From assembly GCA_013076295.1 (NCBI GenBank), contig RQOL01000852.1:1-64000 (forward strand): a DNA stretch of 64,000 bases, read 5' to 3'. Below the pieces are notes generated by a model. That model had not been told where the DNA came from, searched no databases, and saw only the letters and a list, made by a program, of their open reading frames with translations. Shown piece by piece: positions 9,268 to 20,193 of this stretch. Each line of letters begins with the position of its first letter. Positions within the stretch are counted from its first letter, which is position 1. Source of the DNA: Sanderia malayensis (Eukaryota; Cnidaria; Scyphozoa; Semaeostomeae; Pelagiidae). Made by a program: the position numbers and the translations under genes.

Positions 9268-12200
9268 ATGGCTACTGAAGAAAGTTGTTTCAAAATTGAA
9301 AAGTTGCGTGGAGAAAATTTCCATAGCTGGAAATTTCAATTGAAGATGCATTTGATAGCTAAAGATTTATGGGAGATCGTACAAGGTACTGAAGTTCTGA
9401 GAAGTGGAGCTACAGCCGATCAGCAAAGAATTTTTCTAACAAGTTATTATCTCTGCCATCCATGACAGAGAAGGGCGTGGAGGTACAATTTAAGGGCCAG
9501 TCATGTAAAGTTGTCATCAATGACAAAGTCTATAATATTGGACACAAACATGGAAAACTGTATAAACTGAATTTAGAGCCTGAAAATACCTGCTGTTATG
9601 CATCAACTAAAGCAACTGATGATTTATCTTTATGGCACAACCGCTTTGGACACTTGGGATATGACAACCTGCAGATGTTGAGTGATAAATCTATGGTTGA
9701 TGGAATAGAACATAAAGGGAAAACAGAAATGAATAAAGAATGCGAATCATGTGCATTTGGAAAGCAAAATCGTTCTCCATTTCCCAAGAAAAGCTCACAT
9801 CGATGTACACAACCTTTGGAGCTTATCCACAGTGACGTTTGCGGACCAATGAATGAACATTCAGTGGGAGGCTCAAAGTATTTTGTTACTTTTATAGACG
9901 ATTTCTCACGTTTCACAACCGTCTATATGATGAAGAATAAAAGCGAAGTTTTACAGAAATTTAAAGAGTTTGTTGCATTGAATGAGAATCTGACTGGACG
10001 AAGAGTAAAGAAATTGAGAGCTGATAATGGTGGGGAGTACAAATCTGATGATTTTGAGAAGTATTGCAAAGAAAGAGGAATACTACGAGAAGATACAATT
10101 CCCTACACGCCACAGCAAAATGGAATTGCCGAGCGCATGAATAGAACAATCATGGAGACAGTGAGATCTATCATGCATCATGCAAAGCTTCCAATGATGT
10201 TTTGGGCTGAGGCAGTCTCTACAGCAGTCTATATTAGAAATCGTTGCCCAACATCTGCCCTGAAGGAGAAGACTCCATATGAAAGCTGGCTCAAGGAGAA
10301 GCCAAGCGTAAAGCATCTCAGAGTATTTGGTTGCAATGCAATGGTACATATACCTGATGAGAAGAGAAGTAAACTTGACAAGAAATCAAGGAAATGTATT
10401 TTTGTTGGATATCCGACTGGAAGTAAAGGATACAAACTGTTTGACCCTGAAACAAGAAAGATGATTAGAAGTCGAGATGTCATCTTTATGGAGAATTCAT
10501 TTGGTGATGATTCACTGAAGAAGGAAGATATTTCATATCAACTACTTCCTGATGACAAGGGAGGTGAAGTTACTATGGAAATGGGTCATGACAATGTTGA
10601 AGCAACAAACATTGAATTCAGAAATCAAGAGCAACAAGAAGAAAGAGAGATTGAACTCTCACAAAGGCAATCTCAGAGAGTCCGACAACCTCCAGAGAGA
10701 TATGGCATAATAACGGGAGATTGGTGGAATTATGCATCAATAGCAGTCTCAAACCATGATGAACCTCGAAGTATTGCTGAAGCATTACAAGGTAGTGATG
10801 CTACATTGTGGAGAGAAGCACTTGATAGTGAATATAAATCATTAATGAAGAATGATACATGGAAGCTGGTCGAACTACCTGAAGGAAAAAATCTTGTTGG
10901 CTCTAAATGGTTGTTCAAAATAAAGCATAATGCCGATGGAAGTATCAGCAGATACAAAAGTCGTTTGGTTGCTCAAGGATATACTCAAGAAGCAGGTGAA
11001 GATTACGATGAAATCTTTGCACCGGTAGCTAAATACAATTCAATACGTTCAGTCTTGGCAATTGCAAACAAATTTGACATGGATATTCACCAAATGGATG
11101 TCAAAACTGCATTTTTGAATGGCTACCTGACAAACGATATATACATAATGCAACCTGAAGGTTATGAAGATGAAGAGAAACCACATTTGGTATGCAAACT
11201 ACAGAAGAGCCTGTACGGTTTGAAACAATCTGCAAGGTGTTGGAATATCACCTTTGATAAGTATCTAAAGGAATCTGGATATGTACAAAATCCCCCTGAT
11301 CCATGTGTCTACTGCAAGAGTGACATTAAAAACGGCATGAAGCAATTGGTTATTGTAGCTGTTTATGTAGACGACATGATAATAGCGTCAAATAATGGTG
11401 GTTTGCTTTCAGCAGAAAAGATCGAATTGAAGAAACGGTTCGAAATGGATGATCTTGGGGAGATCAATTATTGCCTTGGGATGTCTATCAAAAGAGATAG
11501 AAGAAATCGAGTCCTTACAATCAACCAAAACATGTATTTAAAGAATGTGCTAAAGAGATTTCAAATGCAGGATTGCAAGCCGATATCAACTCCTATGGAT
11601 CCCAATGCAAAGTTTATGAAACTAACAAATGATGATGAAGCAGCTGACAAGAGAGAGTATCAAGCAATGATAGGATCTCTCACATACGCCTCGATCGCTA
11701 CACGACCAGACTTATCAGACGCAGTTGGAATTCTAAGTCAATTTATGAGTAATCCTGGACAACAACATGTAAAAGGAGTGAAGCGAGTACTACGCTACAT
11801 CCAAGGGACGTTGGATTATGGATTACGTTTTAAAGATGGAGAATTTAAGCTTCAAGGATATTCGGACGCCGATTGGGCAGGTGATGTAAATATACCAGGA
11901 AGTCCACATCCGGATACGTATTTAGATTAGGAAAGGCTACCATATCGTGGAAATCAAAGAGGCAACCGGTAGTCGCCCTTTCATCAACTGAAGCCGAGTA
12001 TGTTGCCCTGTGTGCGGCAACGCAAGAAGCAATTTGGTTAAGAAGATTGCTGGGAAGCTTGGACATAAATCAAGATCAAGCTACACAACTATATGAAGAT
12101 AACCAAGGAGCAATAGCTCTGTCAAGAAACCCCAACAGTCACAGTAGAACCAAGCACATAGACATCAAGTATCACTACGTGAGAGATATTGTAGACAACA

Positions 12201-12322
12201 AAGAGATTCAACTGATATATTGTCCTACCGAGAAAATGATCGCCGATATCATGACAAAGCCATTACCCAGACCAAAGTTCGAAGAAATGCGATCATTGAT
12301 TGGAGTTGAACAATTACTTTAA
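9268..12322 (+). pseudogene. Ty1/copia gag-pol polyprotein, internally deleted and frameshifted
   Basis: The first ~57 residues (9268-9438) are the start of Gag (LRGENFHSWKFQLKMHL). The frame then jumps to the pre-integrase region, so most of Gag, the CCHC knuckle and the protease are deleted near 9440-9460. From 9462 the order is: integrase zinc motif (LWHNRFGHLGY … CESCAFGKQ); integrase core with HSDVCGP, RADNGGEY and NGIAERMNRT giving D, D, E; reverse transcriptase with VYVDDMIIAS; and RNase H with YSDADWAGD. An indel near 11893-11898 breaks the frame (stop at 11930). RNase H resumes in another frame ([32 protein letters not shown]) to 12322. Matching LTRs show a recent insertion, so this defective copy was probably mobilised by proteins from an intact relative. 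Confidence 0.9.
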
Positions 12323-12371
12323 CTTTTCCTATTTGCTGCTGCGTAGTTTAAATTTTATTCAAAGAATACTC

Positions 12372-12383
12372 GTCAAGTGGGAG
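12372..12383 (+). promoter_or_regulatory. Copia polypurine tract
   Basis: GTCAAGTGGGAG lies immediately before the 3' LTR TGTTGGAC. This is the expected place and purine bias for the plus-strand primer. Confidence 0.6.
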
Positions 12384-12583
12384 TGTTGGACATTATTGTG
12401 ACTCGTATACTTTGATTGACATTATCATGCTGTGACCATGCTTAGATTACACAATCCTGAATATAACTTTTTCTCTTCTACTTTTATTCGTTCGTTCGCT
12501 GATTGCTTGCTGTACTGATTTATACATATATTTGATGATTGGATATAGATATATTGTCATATCTTGAATACACTATGCTAATA
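12384..12583 (+). repeat. Copia 3' LTR (200 bp)
   Basis: Same 200 bp as 8953-9152, with no difference I can find by eye. It is followed by CGAGC and then the rest of the foldback terminus that the element interrupted. Confidence 0.9.
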
Positions 12584-12994
12584 CGAGCGCACGCATGCGC
12601 AGTAGAATTTTTATTTTATTTTAGTGTTAAGATCACGCATGCGCGAGAGTCTTCGAGAATTGAAAAGAGCATGAACAGTAAAAAATAATCGAAAACGATA
12701 ACGGGAAGGTTGTGGAAAGTTAGTTTGAAGTTGCAAAACATCGCCAAAGCTGATAAAAAAACCATAAAAAGCTTAATAACTAAAAAACGGTTTTGTTTAT
12801 GAAACAGATTTTTACAGCAATAAAAAGAAAATATCTTGATTATATTGAATGAATTATTTCATATTTTTCATGCACTTATAAGATGATAAGAATTTGTTAA
12901 ATAAATCGCAAGAAAACACAAAAATATCGAGGAACTGGCAAATTCACGTTATCGGCTCGAGATTGAATTCAAAGAACCAATCAGAAACTTTCGA

Positions 12995-14212
12995 ATGATG
13001 ATTGATAACACAGCCGCAGTTGGCATCATAAATAACATGGGCACCTGTCATAGCCCTCAGTATAATGACATGGCTCTGAAAATATGGGATTTTTGTATAC
13101 AGAATAGTATTTGGTTAACGGCTGCTCACTTACCAGGGTCAACTAATGTTGTAGCGGATAGGGAATCCAGAACCATTGAGTCACAGCACACAGAATGGAG
13201 ATTAAACTTTGCCAATCTTGCCAGTGCATTAAATCAATTAAATTTTGAACCAGCAATTGATTTATTTGCTTCTCGCTTAAATAAGCAATTTGATCTATAT
13301 TGTTCATACAGACCAGACCCTGATGCATTATATATTGATGCATTCTCGATTTCATGGGAGCAACCTTAGAATTTATTGTTTTCCTCCATTTAGTTGTATT
13401 CTGCAAACAGTTCAGAAAATCAAGAAGGATCATGCGAAAGGAATCTTGGTTGTTCCAGATTGGCCAACACAGTCCTAGTACCCATTTGTGCAGGCTCTTC
13501 TAATTCAGAAACCTGTTTTGCTAAAGCCATCACCAACTCTGTTGTCTCTACCAGTGTTCCCCAATATTACCCACAAGCTCCACAAGAAAATGAAAATCCT
13601 TATTTGTCTCTTGTCAGGAAAAAATTGATTGACCAGAATTTCCCAGGTAATGTTATTGAAATTATCCTATCTTCTTGGAGAAAAGGAACACAAAATCAGT
13701 ATGCATCTAGCCTAAAAATGTGGTTTGAATTTTGCAATGAAAGGTCTATTAATGTGGTAAAACCAACCATCTCTGATGTTCTTCAATTTTTAATTGTGAT
13801 ACATGAAAATGGTTTATCATACAGTTCGGTAAATACTGCAAAGAGTGCTTTATCTGCCGTTTTGGATTTAAGCACAGATATTCCTTTAGGACAGTTACCT
13901 ATTATTAAGAGGTTTATGAAAGGAATTTTTGAGCGTCGACCAAGTTTTCCAAAGCATAAGGAAATTTGGGATGTTAAGGTTGTCCTTGATTTCTTTCGTA
14001 ATCAAGCCCTGCCATCTGATTTAAGTTTGAAGGATTTGTCACAAAAATTGGCTTTTCTCTTATGTCTATTAAGTGGGCAAAGATGCCACACTGTAAAATT
14101 GTTGAGTATTGATTCTGTGCAGATTTCCAATGAGAAATATGTGTTTTACGTAAACCAAAAAATAAAACAGACCAGAGTGGGTTTTCATATTTGCTTCATA
14201 TTACATTTTTAA
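12995..14212 (+). pseudogene. DIRS-type element fragment: RNase H tail and tyrosine recombinase
   Basis: The first frame (12995-13369) gives IDNTAAVGIINNMG, AAHLPGSTNVVADRESR and the tail PAIDLFASRLNKQFDLYCSY … DAFSISW, the signature of DIRS/Ngaro RNase H ends. After frame shifts (13369, 13478) the motif GILVVPDWPTQ appears, and then from ~13570 a tyrosine recombinase: core-binding part SSWRKGTQNQYASSLKMW and catalytic arginine box LSGQRCHTVKLL. The H-x-x-R box and the nucleophilic tyrosine are missing because the frame ends at 14212. This is a truncated, dead copy. Its left end abuts the foldback terminus at 12994 exactly. Confidence 0.8.
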
Positions 14213-14215
14213 TTC

Positions 14216-15540
14216 CGATTACGAGGCCCGAACAATATGGCAAATAACAGTGGTCATTTGTTTGGTCCCTAGTCAATGTCATACCGAAGAACGGGTGCGA
14301 TATGTATGACTTTAATAACTGTATTTTCATCAAATTATAACAGCAAAAACAGAATAATAGGTATTTAAAATTACCGGCTTAAATACCTATTGTGATACAC
14401 TTCAATGATTAATCCAATAATAGAAATTATAATTATCTATAGAAATCGTAACCAATAGAGTTAGTGCTATTCATAATATGTAAATCCTGACAGGAAGATT
14501 TGCACTGTAAACAGGAAGATATGCACACAGGAAGATATTACAATGACCTTGCATTTTCAAATCATATTATATGGTTCGAAGCAATAAAGAACCACAAAAT
14601 CAACCAATTGAATGGAAAGATGAAGGATTTAATGAGCTAAATTCGTATGTGCATTTTGGATTTCTACTTGCATTAGTTTTCAAAAGATGAGAATTATGCA
14701 AATTTAGCTGAGATTATTCGATGCGGCCTATTCAAAACAATAGGGCCCCGCGGGTGAGTGAGACCTGCTACCTTTTGTCCAAACACTATTTCACTTGTAT
14801 GCACTACGGTTACCCCAGAATTTCTATACTATATATTTCTATTTCTATAATTGTGCAGATCGCAGCAATCAGGCAGTTTAACAATGTGTATACAATCTTG
14901 TTGCTCAAAATACTGATCTTAAGAATCTTCATATAATTCATCGCTATCTTCCTCGTCATTGAATTCGCTGTTTGCAATACGTCGAAAGCCAGCCATTTTG
15001 ATAAAAGTTTTGTGTTTTTTAATGCGTTTGTATTTGAATAAAACAAAATGAGCGCGACCATGATATACATGTTTACATGTTAATTTGCTTGTTGCTGACA
15101 GGTCTTATTTGATGAGAAGAGACCCTGTTGCTAAAAATTTGGAACATTTCAAGTCGGATACGCATTAATTAGATAATTGCATTACGCAACACGCTGGGTT
15201 AGACGGACTTGGTCATGTTTCAAGCTCTCGTGTCGATGGGCCCTATAAAAACAGTATAGACCACATGGTATTTGAGTTATATAAATTACACACCATGTAA
15301 TTTTCAATAAAAATTGACCATATACACAGAGTGTAATTAGGCTCGAGGATATGTTGCAACAACAGAAGAGTCAAGCAAACAGAATCAAGTGTTATATGTT
15401 AGAATATGTTTATCAAATAGTTTTATCAAATGACATTGACTGAAATAAGTCTTTCAAGTATTCATATAAGCAGCTATTTGAAGATGGTTACATTATTTTA
15501 TTTGCATAGCAAGGTTGCGTATGATAAAGAAAGACGTCTA
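14216..15540. other. No gene seen; holds the inverted triple motif
   Basis: AT-rich sequence. Positions 14488-14546 carry three AGGAAGAT(T/A) motifs inverted relative to 7513-7573. Short open frames (for example 14721-14936) have no recognisable features. I see nothing else. Confidence 0.5.
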
Positions 15541-15542
15541 TA

Positions 15543-15862
15543 CCCTTAGGTGCCTAATTACCGCGGGTCTCAATTACCGGGGGGGCTGGATTTTTTGTTG
15601 AAAATTAATTGCCGGGGGTCCCAATTAGCGGGGGGGCTAGATTATTGTTGATTTTTATGACTCAATTTTTATCTTATTCTGTCTATGCAAGACTGGTATC
15701 TATTTATTTTGTGATTTTGAATACTTGGATATGAATTTTCAATACGCGTCACTTACGCGAACTTGAAAAATTTAATAAGCGGGGGGTCCTAATAAGAGCG
15801 GGGGGCTAGAAAAATTTTCAAAAATTAATTAGCGGAGGGGACGGCAATTAGTCACCTAAGAG
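15543..15862. mobile_element. 320-bp MITE with TA target duplication
   Basis: Imperfect inverted ends: CCCTTAGGTGCCTAATTACC on the left, and on the right the complement of CTCTTAGGTGACTAATTGCC. They are flanked by TA at 15541-15542 and 15863-15864. The interior repeats AATTA(C/G)CGGGGG and AAGCGGGGGG blocks. Non-coding. Confidence 0.75.
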
Positions 15863-16086
15863 TATCTGGCTGCCTGCCCTGTTTGATGTGGTTTCTTGCT
15901 TTGTCTATAACTTCTGCTTTAAGATCTGATTGAAGCCACTTAGCCTGCCTGCCTGGGGTAAAGAACAATAATCATACATAAATACAAGTTAGGTTGGACC
16001 TAGAAATATTTCAGGAGCAGGGATCTGAAGTTGTGCACAAGAACAAATAGATTAAGAAATATTGCCAACTTTCATAGTTACCAAAG

Positions 16087-16856
16087 CTAATAAGGCTGAT
16101 ATCTGCCATGTTGTTTCCTGGGAGTGGAATGCATTCCACCGCCACCCTGACCACCCCGACTTGAATTTCCTGTGTGATCTATGTAACTCCACCTTTCTGA
16201 TATGAAGCAACCACAATGACGACCTCAAATGAAATAAAATATACTGCATTTATACAATGCTGAGGTAATTGGAAATAAGAAGAAAACATAGAAATAGTTT
16301 TAAAATACATACCTGCCTGATTTCGACCTTTCTTTACCTTAATTTGCTTGCCGCAAATGAATGGCCCTGCGTCGTTTATTAAAATTAAATCGGCGAAGTC
16401 TTCGCTGCTGACCTCCAGAAATGCAAATCCCCTTTTTAAGTCGCATGCTACTAAATGACCTAACCCGTTGTAGGTCTCGTTTATGTAATTGGCGATGTCG
16501 TGTTTTGTGGCCTTAGAAGACACTCCACCAACAAAGAGCCTTTTTGTTCTTACGAGGGCGGTTTCGGAATCATTTTTAGGAATCGCTCTTCTCACGTCTA
16601 TTGTTCTTCCACCAACTTTGTGCGGTCTAGATGCCAATGCATCCAGCACACAAATGGCATTTTCAAAGGTTATGAAACCAAAGTGCTTTCACTCCAATGT
16701 CACTGGGTATCGACATACGAAGGCGTCCACAACATTCCCAAGTTGCTCAAAATGTTGTTTTAATATCTCGCTCGTTGTGTTATGATGCAAACCACCACAA
16801 AATAACTTTCTCAGTTCTTTTTTCTCCATGATTTCTTCACTGTTTACGGACGTCAT
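16087..16856 (-). pseudogene. hnRNP A/B-like protein with two RRMs, one in-frame stop
   Basis: Exon 1 is 16856-16313 and exon 2 is 16196-16087, joined by a 116-bp intron (GGCAG|GTATGT … ATATCAG|AAAGG). Together they give exactly 218 codons. RRM1 has RNP2 LFCGGL and RNP1 KHFGFITF. RRM2 has RNP2 LFVGGV and RNP1 RGFAFLEV. The tail is short and Gly-rich (SSRGGQGGGGMHS), ending GRYQPY. Codon 56 (16691-16689) is TGA just before the RRM1 RNP1; CGA (Arg) is what the family usually has there, so one C-to-T change explains it. All else is open and correctly spliced, so this is a very recent pseudogene, a polymorphic null or a sequencing error. An intact version would bind single-stranded RNA in the nucleus. 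It is shorter than typical hnRNP A proteins because the Gly-rich tail is minimal. Confidence 0.75.
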
Positions 16857-17251
16857 TTTATCAGAAACAAGAAAAATTGAATAAGCCCGAAGAAAAATCT
16901 TTTGTTATTTTATATCGATTTGAATCTTAATCCAGCAATTCGATTGGCTGACCAAAACAAAAGATCTGTCATGAGCATCTGTCAGACTTCTCACTCACAA
17001 AAAACCTACGAAAGAAACAAACGTCCTTCATTCCCTCGTGTCTACCTCGCTATGCATTCTCCAGATACATGGTCTCGGCCCCTACGTTGTGATAGATTCA
17101 ATTGAATAATAAAATGGCCTTCGCCCTGCAACCGATAGCTTTACAACAAACAAAATATAAAGCAAACTCTTTCATAACTACATTGCAAAGGGGTACTAAC
17201 AAAACTGCCAAACAATCATCCACTATTGTTCTTTGGAGATCCTGAAGGAAT

Positions 17252-17337
17252 TTCATTGAAATATTCTGTATAAAATAGGGAGAGGCAAACCCATTTCAGC
17301 ACAGCACATCACAACAGAAAAAGACTTCACACAAAAG
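17252..17337 (+). promoter_or_regulatory. Promoter and non-coding exon 1 of peptide gene copy B
   Basis: TATAAAAT at 17269-17276 is followed about 30 bp later by an A/C-rich leader (CAGCACAGCACATCACAAC) and a donor AAAAG|GTAACT at 17337/17338. The intron 1 acceptor is TTTCACAG at 17461. TTCATTGAA at 17252-17260 fits a STAT-type TTCN3GAA site, a weak match of the kind common by chance. This is the only complete promoter among the three gene copies in the window. Confidence 0.6.
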
Positions 17338-17483
17338 GTAACTGTACAGTAAACAACCTTATCATATTTAGCCTTTATAATATATATATCTGTCAAGCTT
17401 GTTTTCCACTTTTTTCAATGTTCTTCATGAAAGATTAAAGTCAAAGCATTTTCTTTCACAGCTTCTACGCTTGCTGCATCAAA

Positions 17484-17982
17484 ATGAGAGCCTATCTGTT
17501 GGTATCAATTCTCTTTCTTGGACTGTGTTGTTTCGTGTTTGCAACACCCGAAGGTGAGATTGCTTCAATTCATGGTATCGCTGACAAATAAAGCTACACA
17601 TTTTGTTTGCCATCTTATGAATATTCACAACAATCACTGAAGATTACTAACTGTGTTTATTGCAGCTCCTGAACAGAATGATGAGGTTGCAAAGTTAGAA
17701 TCTGAAGATGAAGACGAAGTAATGGAAGATGAATCTGATGATGAACCGAATGATGATGAATCGTCTGAAATGACATCTGATGAGAATGACGAAGACGCCA
17801 TCAACATTGCAACTCAGAACAGCCCAATAATTCGTCGCAGATGGAACCGTGGAAGATGGAGCCGTCGCAGAGTGGTTCGTCGCAGATGGGGCCGTCGCAG
17901 AGTGTTTCGTCGCAGATGGGTTCGTCGCAGATGGGTTCGTCGCAGATGGAGTCGTCGCAGATGGAGTAGTCGCAGGTTTTAA
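17484..17982 (+). CDS. Secreted arminin-like cationic peptide precursor, copy B (10 repeats)
   Basis: Coding exons 17484-17553 and 17666-17982 give 128 residues, with non-coding exon 1 upstream. The signal peptide is MRAYLLVSILFLGLCCFVFA. The acidic pro-region is the same as in copies A and C. The tail after NSPII has ten five-residue units: mostly RRRWx, with RGRWS, RRRVV, RRRVF and a terminal SRRF variant. At DNA level each unit is a 15-bp repeat around CGTCGCAGATGG, so length can change by replication slippage or unequal exchange without breaking the frame. The TATA box and splice sites are intact, so this is the best candidate for an expressed member. The charge split (about 25 acidic residues in the middle, over 25 Arg at the end) fits a propeptide that masks a membrane-active tail. 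The function itself is inferred. Confidence 0.88.
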
Positions 17983-18433
17983 GAAAGAAAGGCTCTGCAT
18001 TAACGAACATGTTTAAAAACAAACTTCCAGTATTAGTGTGATATTTTTACCACGTCTTTTTCTCATTACATACCTGAGTTGAGCATTAATGATTTTTGGC
18101 CTTTTTGCCTTCAATAGCTTACACTGTTTCTGAACATATAGCAACGAGAGGCATGTGGTGAAAATAGCTATCATGATACCTAACATGAAATTGCAGAAGC
18201 ATATATGCAAAACGTATGACATAAACTATGAAATTCAGAGAGCTGTTCATGTCAGGCGCCGTGATTATGATAATTTTTCTATAAAACCTGGTTCACACAA
18301 GGCAATATGGGCGCAGCAAATTAAAATAGATTAAATTCGCCGATGATGCGCTTCTCGAAGCGCCACAAAATATTTGTTTCATCACATTTGTGAGCGAAGC
18401 GAAGGGAAGCGCAAATAATTTTACGGTTTCAAA

Positions 18434-18577
18434 ATGGCGACCACGACAAAAAGAAATATCACGTCGAGAAACTTTACTGAAATGCTAGCTGAAAGAAGGA
18501 GAAGAATACATTTAAGACACCAGGTCTTGTTAGAAATATGTCCAACGATGGAACCAAGGAGTATTGTTGTATTTTAG
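18434..18577 (+). CDS. Small conserved ORF, copy B (47 aa)
   Basis: Same ORF as at 1002, three codons shorter through a 9-bp in-frame deletion (NITSRNFTEM instead of NITSEDWRNFTEM). The stop codon and the basic run AERRRRIHLRHQ are kept. The product is unknown. Confidence 0.35.
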   Translation: MATTTKRNITSRNFTEMLAERRRRIHLRHQVLLEICPTMEPRSIVVF

Positions 18578-18721
18578 CGTAATAATGTTAGCTTATATAA
18601 TCAACAAGCATCAAGAGGCTTATTTGTTGAAGTTGTCGTCATGTTGATAAAGTGAACGCGTAGTAGCATGTTTCACCGTCTGTTTCGATGACAAAGTTTA
18701 AGAAGATTTTCTGACATTTAC

Positions 18722-19053
18722 CATTTTCAAACAAGTTTTCCTCTGAATCATTGATCTCCCTTGACCAAGGGATCATGACATTTAAAATATTAAACAATCT
18801 CTGCCCTGCAAACTTATGCCAAAAATTCACCAAAAGATCTCAAATGACAGAATATAATACACGAGGTCATGGGGATCTGCAAATCCTCAAAGTTAAGCTA
18901 GAATATTCGAAGAGAGGTTTCTATTACTCTGGTACTAAAAATTGGAATAACATCGGTAAGGATATTCGAGAGAAACATTCCATCACTCTTTTTAAATCAG
19001 ATTTCAGACAACACCTTTTGAACCAACAAACCCCAAACACGAACCCTTGGTAG
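18722..19053 (+). pseudogene. LINE ORF C-terminal remnant, copy B
   Basis: Open from PFSNKFSSES through YSGTKNWNNIGKDIREKHS to the stop at 19053, with TLFKSDFRQHLL near the end. This is the longest frame of the three copies and lacks the 4-bp insertion seen in A. It is only the last ~110 residues of a LINE protein, with no reverse-transcriptase core, so it is a 5'-truncated insertion that predates the duplication. Confidence 0.6.
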
Positions 19054-19262
19054 AGCAGCGCGTTAGTTTTAAATTGAATTTCTTATATTTATTATTTCTG
19101 GTCGTCGTTCTGTATTTAAATTTAGTTTACTATTTCTTATATTATTTCATAATTGTAAATTTATCCATTAGCTGAAAGGGTTTAAGTGTTCAAATAATGA
19201 TAGAATGAAAAATGCAATGAAAATGAATGATGGGATGATAAATCTGGCGCGTTTTTTGAAGC

Positions 19263-19499
19263 ATGCGCTATAAGGCTTTATCGCAGTTGATTACTTGGGA
19301 TGGGATCGAAGTGATCGAATATGATTCACACGATTTTCATATAAATTCGCTGCCCATTATTTGCTGTAAGAACCCAATGCGCATTATGCGCTCACAATTC
19401 GCCTTCTTGGGCAGGCTCATTAATTTACCTGATTTGCTTCAAATCGGAGGAAAAATTGATTCAAACAGCCAATTATCAAAGTATAAAGTTCACATTTGA
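19263..19499 (+). CDS. Unidentified ORF, copy B
   Basis: 78 residues, same start (MRYKALSQLI) as 5872 and 52508. It ends earlier (KVHI stop) because TGG became TGA at the position of a Trp in the other copies. Loss of the C-terminus in one copy argues against strong selection. Confidence 0.2.
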   Translation: MRYKALSQLITWDGIEVIEYDSHDFHINSLPIICCKNPMRIMRSQFAFLGRLINLPDLLQIGGKIDSNSQLSKYKVHI

Positions 19500-20193
19500 A
19501 AATTATTGAGACAATAATTCAATTCGCTGCGCTCATAATGCTCTGTATGAACTAGGTGACAATTTCATTCTCCTCTGAATAATTAATATTGCATGAAAGA
19601 TATGTAAGCTAGTTCTGCTGTCTAGAATTACAATTTTTAAGAAAGCATTTGTGGGGAGAACATGTTGTCCCTTTCCAGTTCTTTTATACAGCAGGGAGTC
19701 ACACAAGTAAAAACAACTTTTGCTTTTCAACTCTTATCTCAATCAAATCCCATAAAACACACCTGAATTCCAATCCTATAATTTCACAATCCCGTTCGAC
19801 ACGCAAGTCATGTTGTGTTTGGTGTTCTTTATTTACGCCCACGCTTTCAATGAAAACTATCTTAATGGAAAAGCTGCGCCGCACTGCTGCTCCTCAACAG
19901 CACCATTTTTGGCAAAAATGCATAGACCCGTTACTTTGTGTCCCTGTGCTTCTTCTCAATTCTTTGCTCCACCAACAGGGAATTATCACATTTGAGCATT
20001 ACAAATCGAAACTCGGGAACAAATTTTTGTTCCTCCATTCACAGAGCAAGATTTCAAAGTACGTCGTTCTGATTTGTCAATTCAAATATTTTCATGGATA
20101 TAGAGGCCAATAACGACGTTTGTGCCAGAAATATTTACCCCCCTCCCCCTGGTTTTCAAGATTAGCTGGGCATAGCATTCAGTGTGACCAGAC

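Larger units (their letters stand above)
8932..12994. mobile_element. Foldback-element terminus T1, split by a copia element
   Basis: TAGTAGGAGAGGGAGT…GTGTCCGGGC (8930-8952) continues after the copia insertion at 12584 with CGAGCGCACGCATGCGCAG and ~400 bp matching the terminus of the elements at 57597 (direct) and 49620 (inverted). Hallmarks are two GCGCATGCGTG motifs about 50 bp apart around TTTTTATTTTATTTTAGTG. Similarity ends at 12994, where a DIRS-type fragment begins. Only a terminus remains; the zinc-finger gene and repeat arrays are absent. Confidence 0.8.

Noticed and set aside
9596..10957. Minus-strand frames within the copia pol region
   Set aside because: Shadows of the plus-strand polyprotein.
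17695..18022. Antisense frames of the peptide gene (SATTPSATNPSAT, ICDDSICDE)
   Set aside because: Shadows of the 15-bp coding repeat. The sense strand has signal peptide, introns and TATA box.
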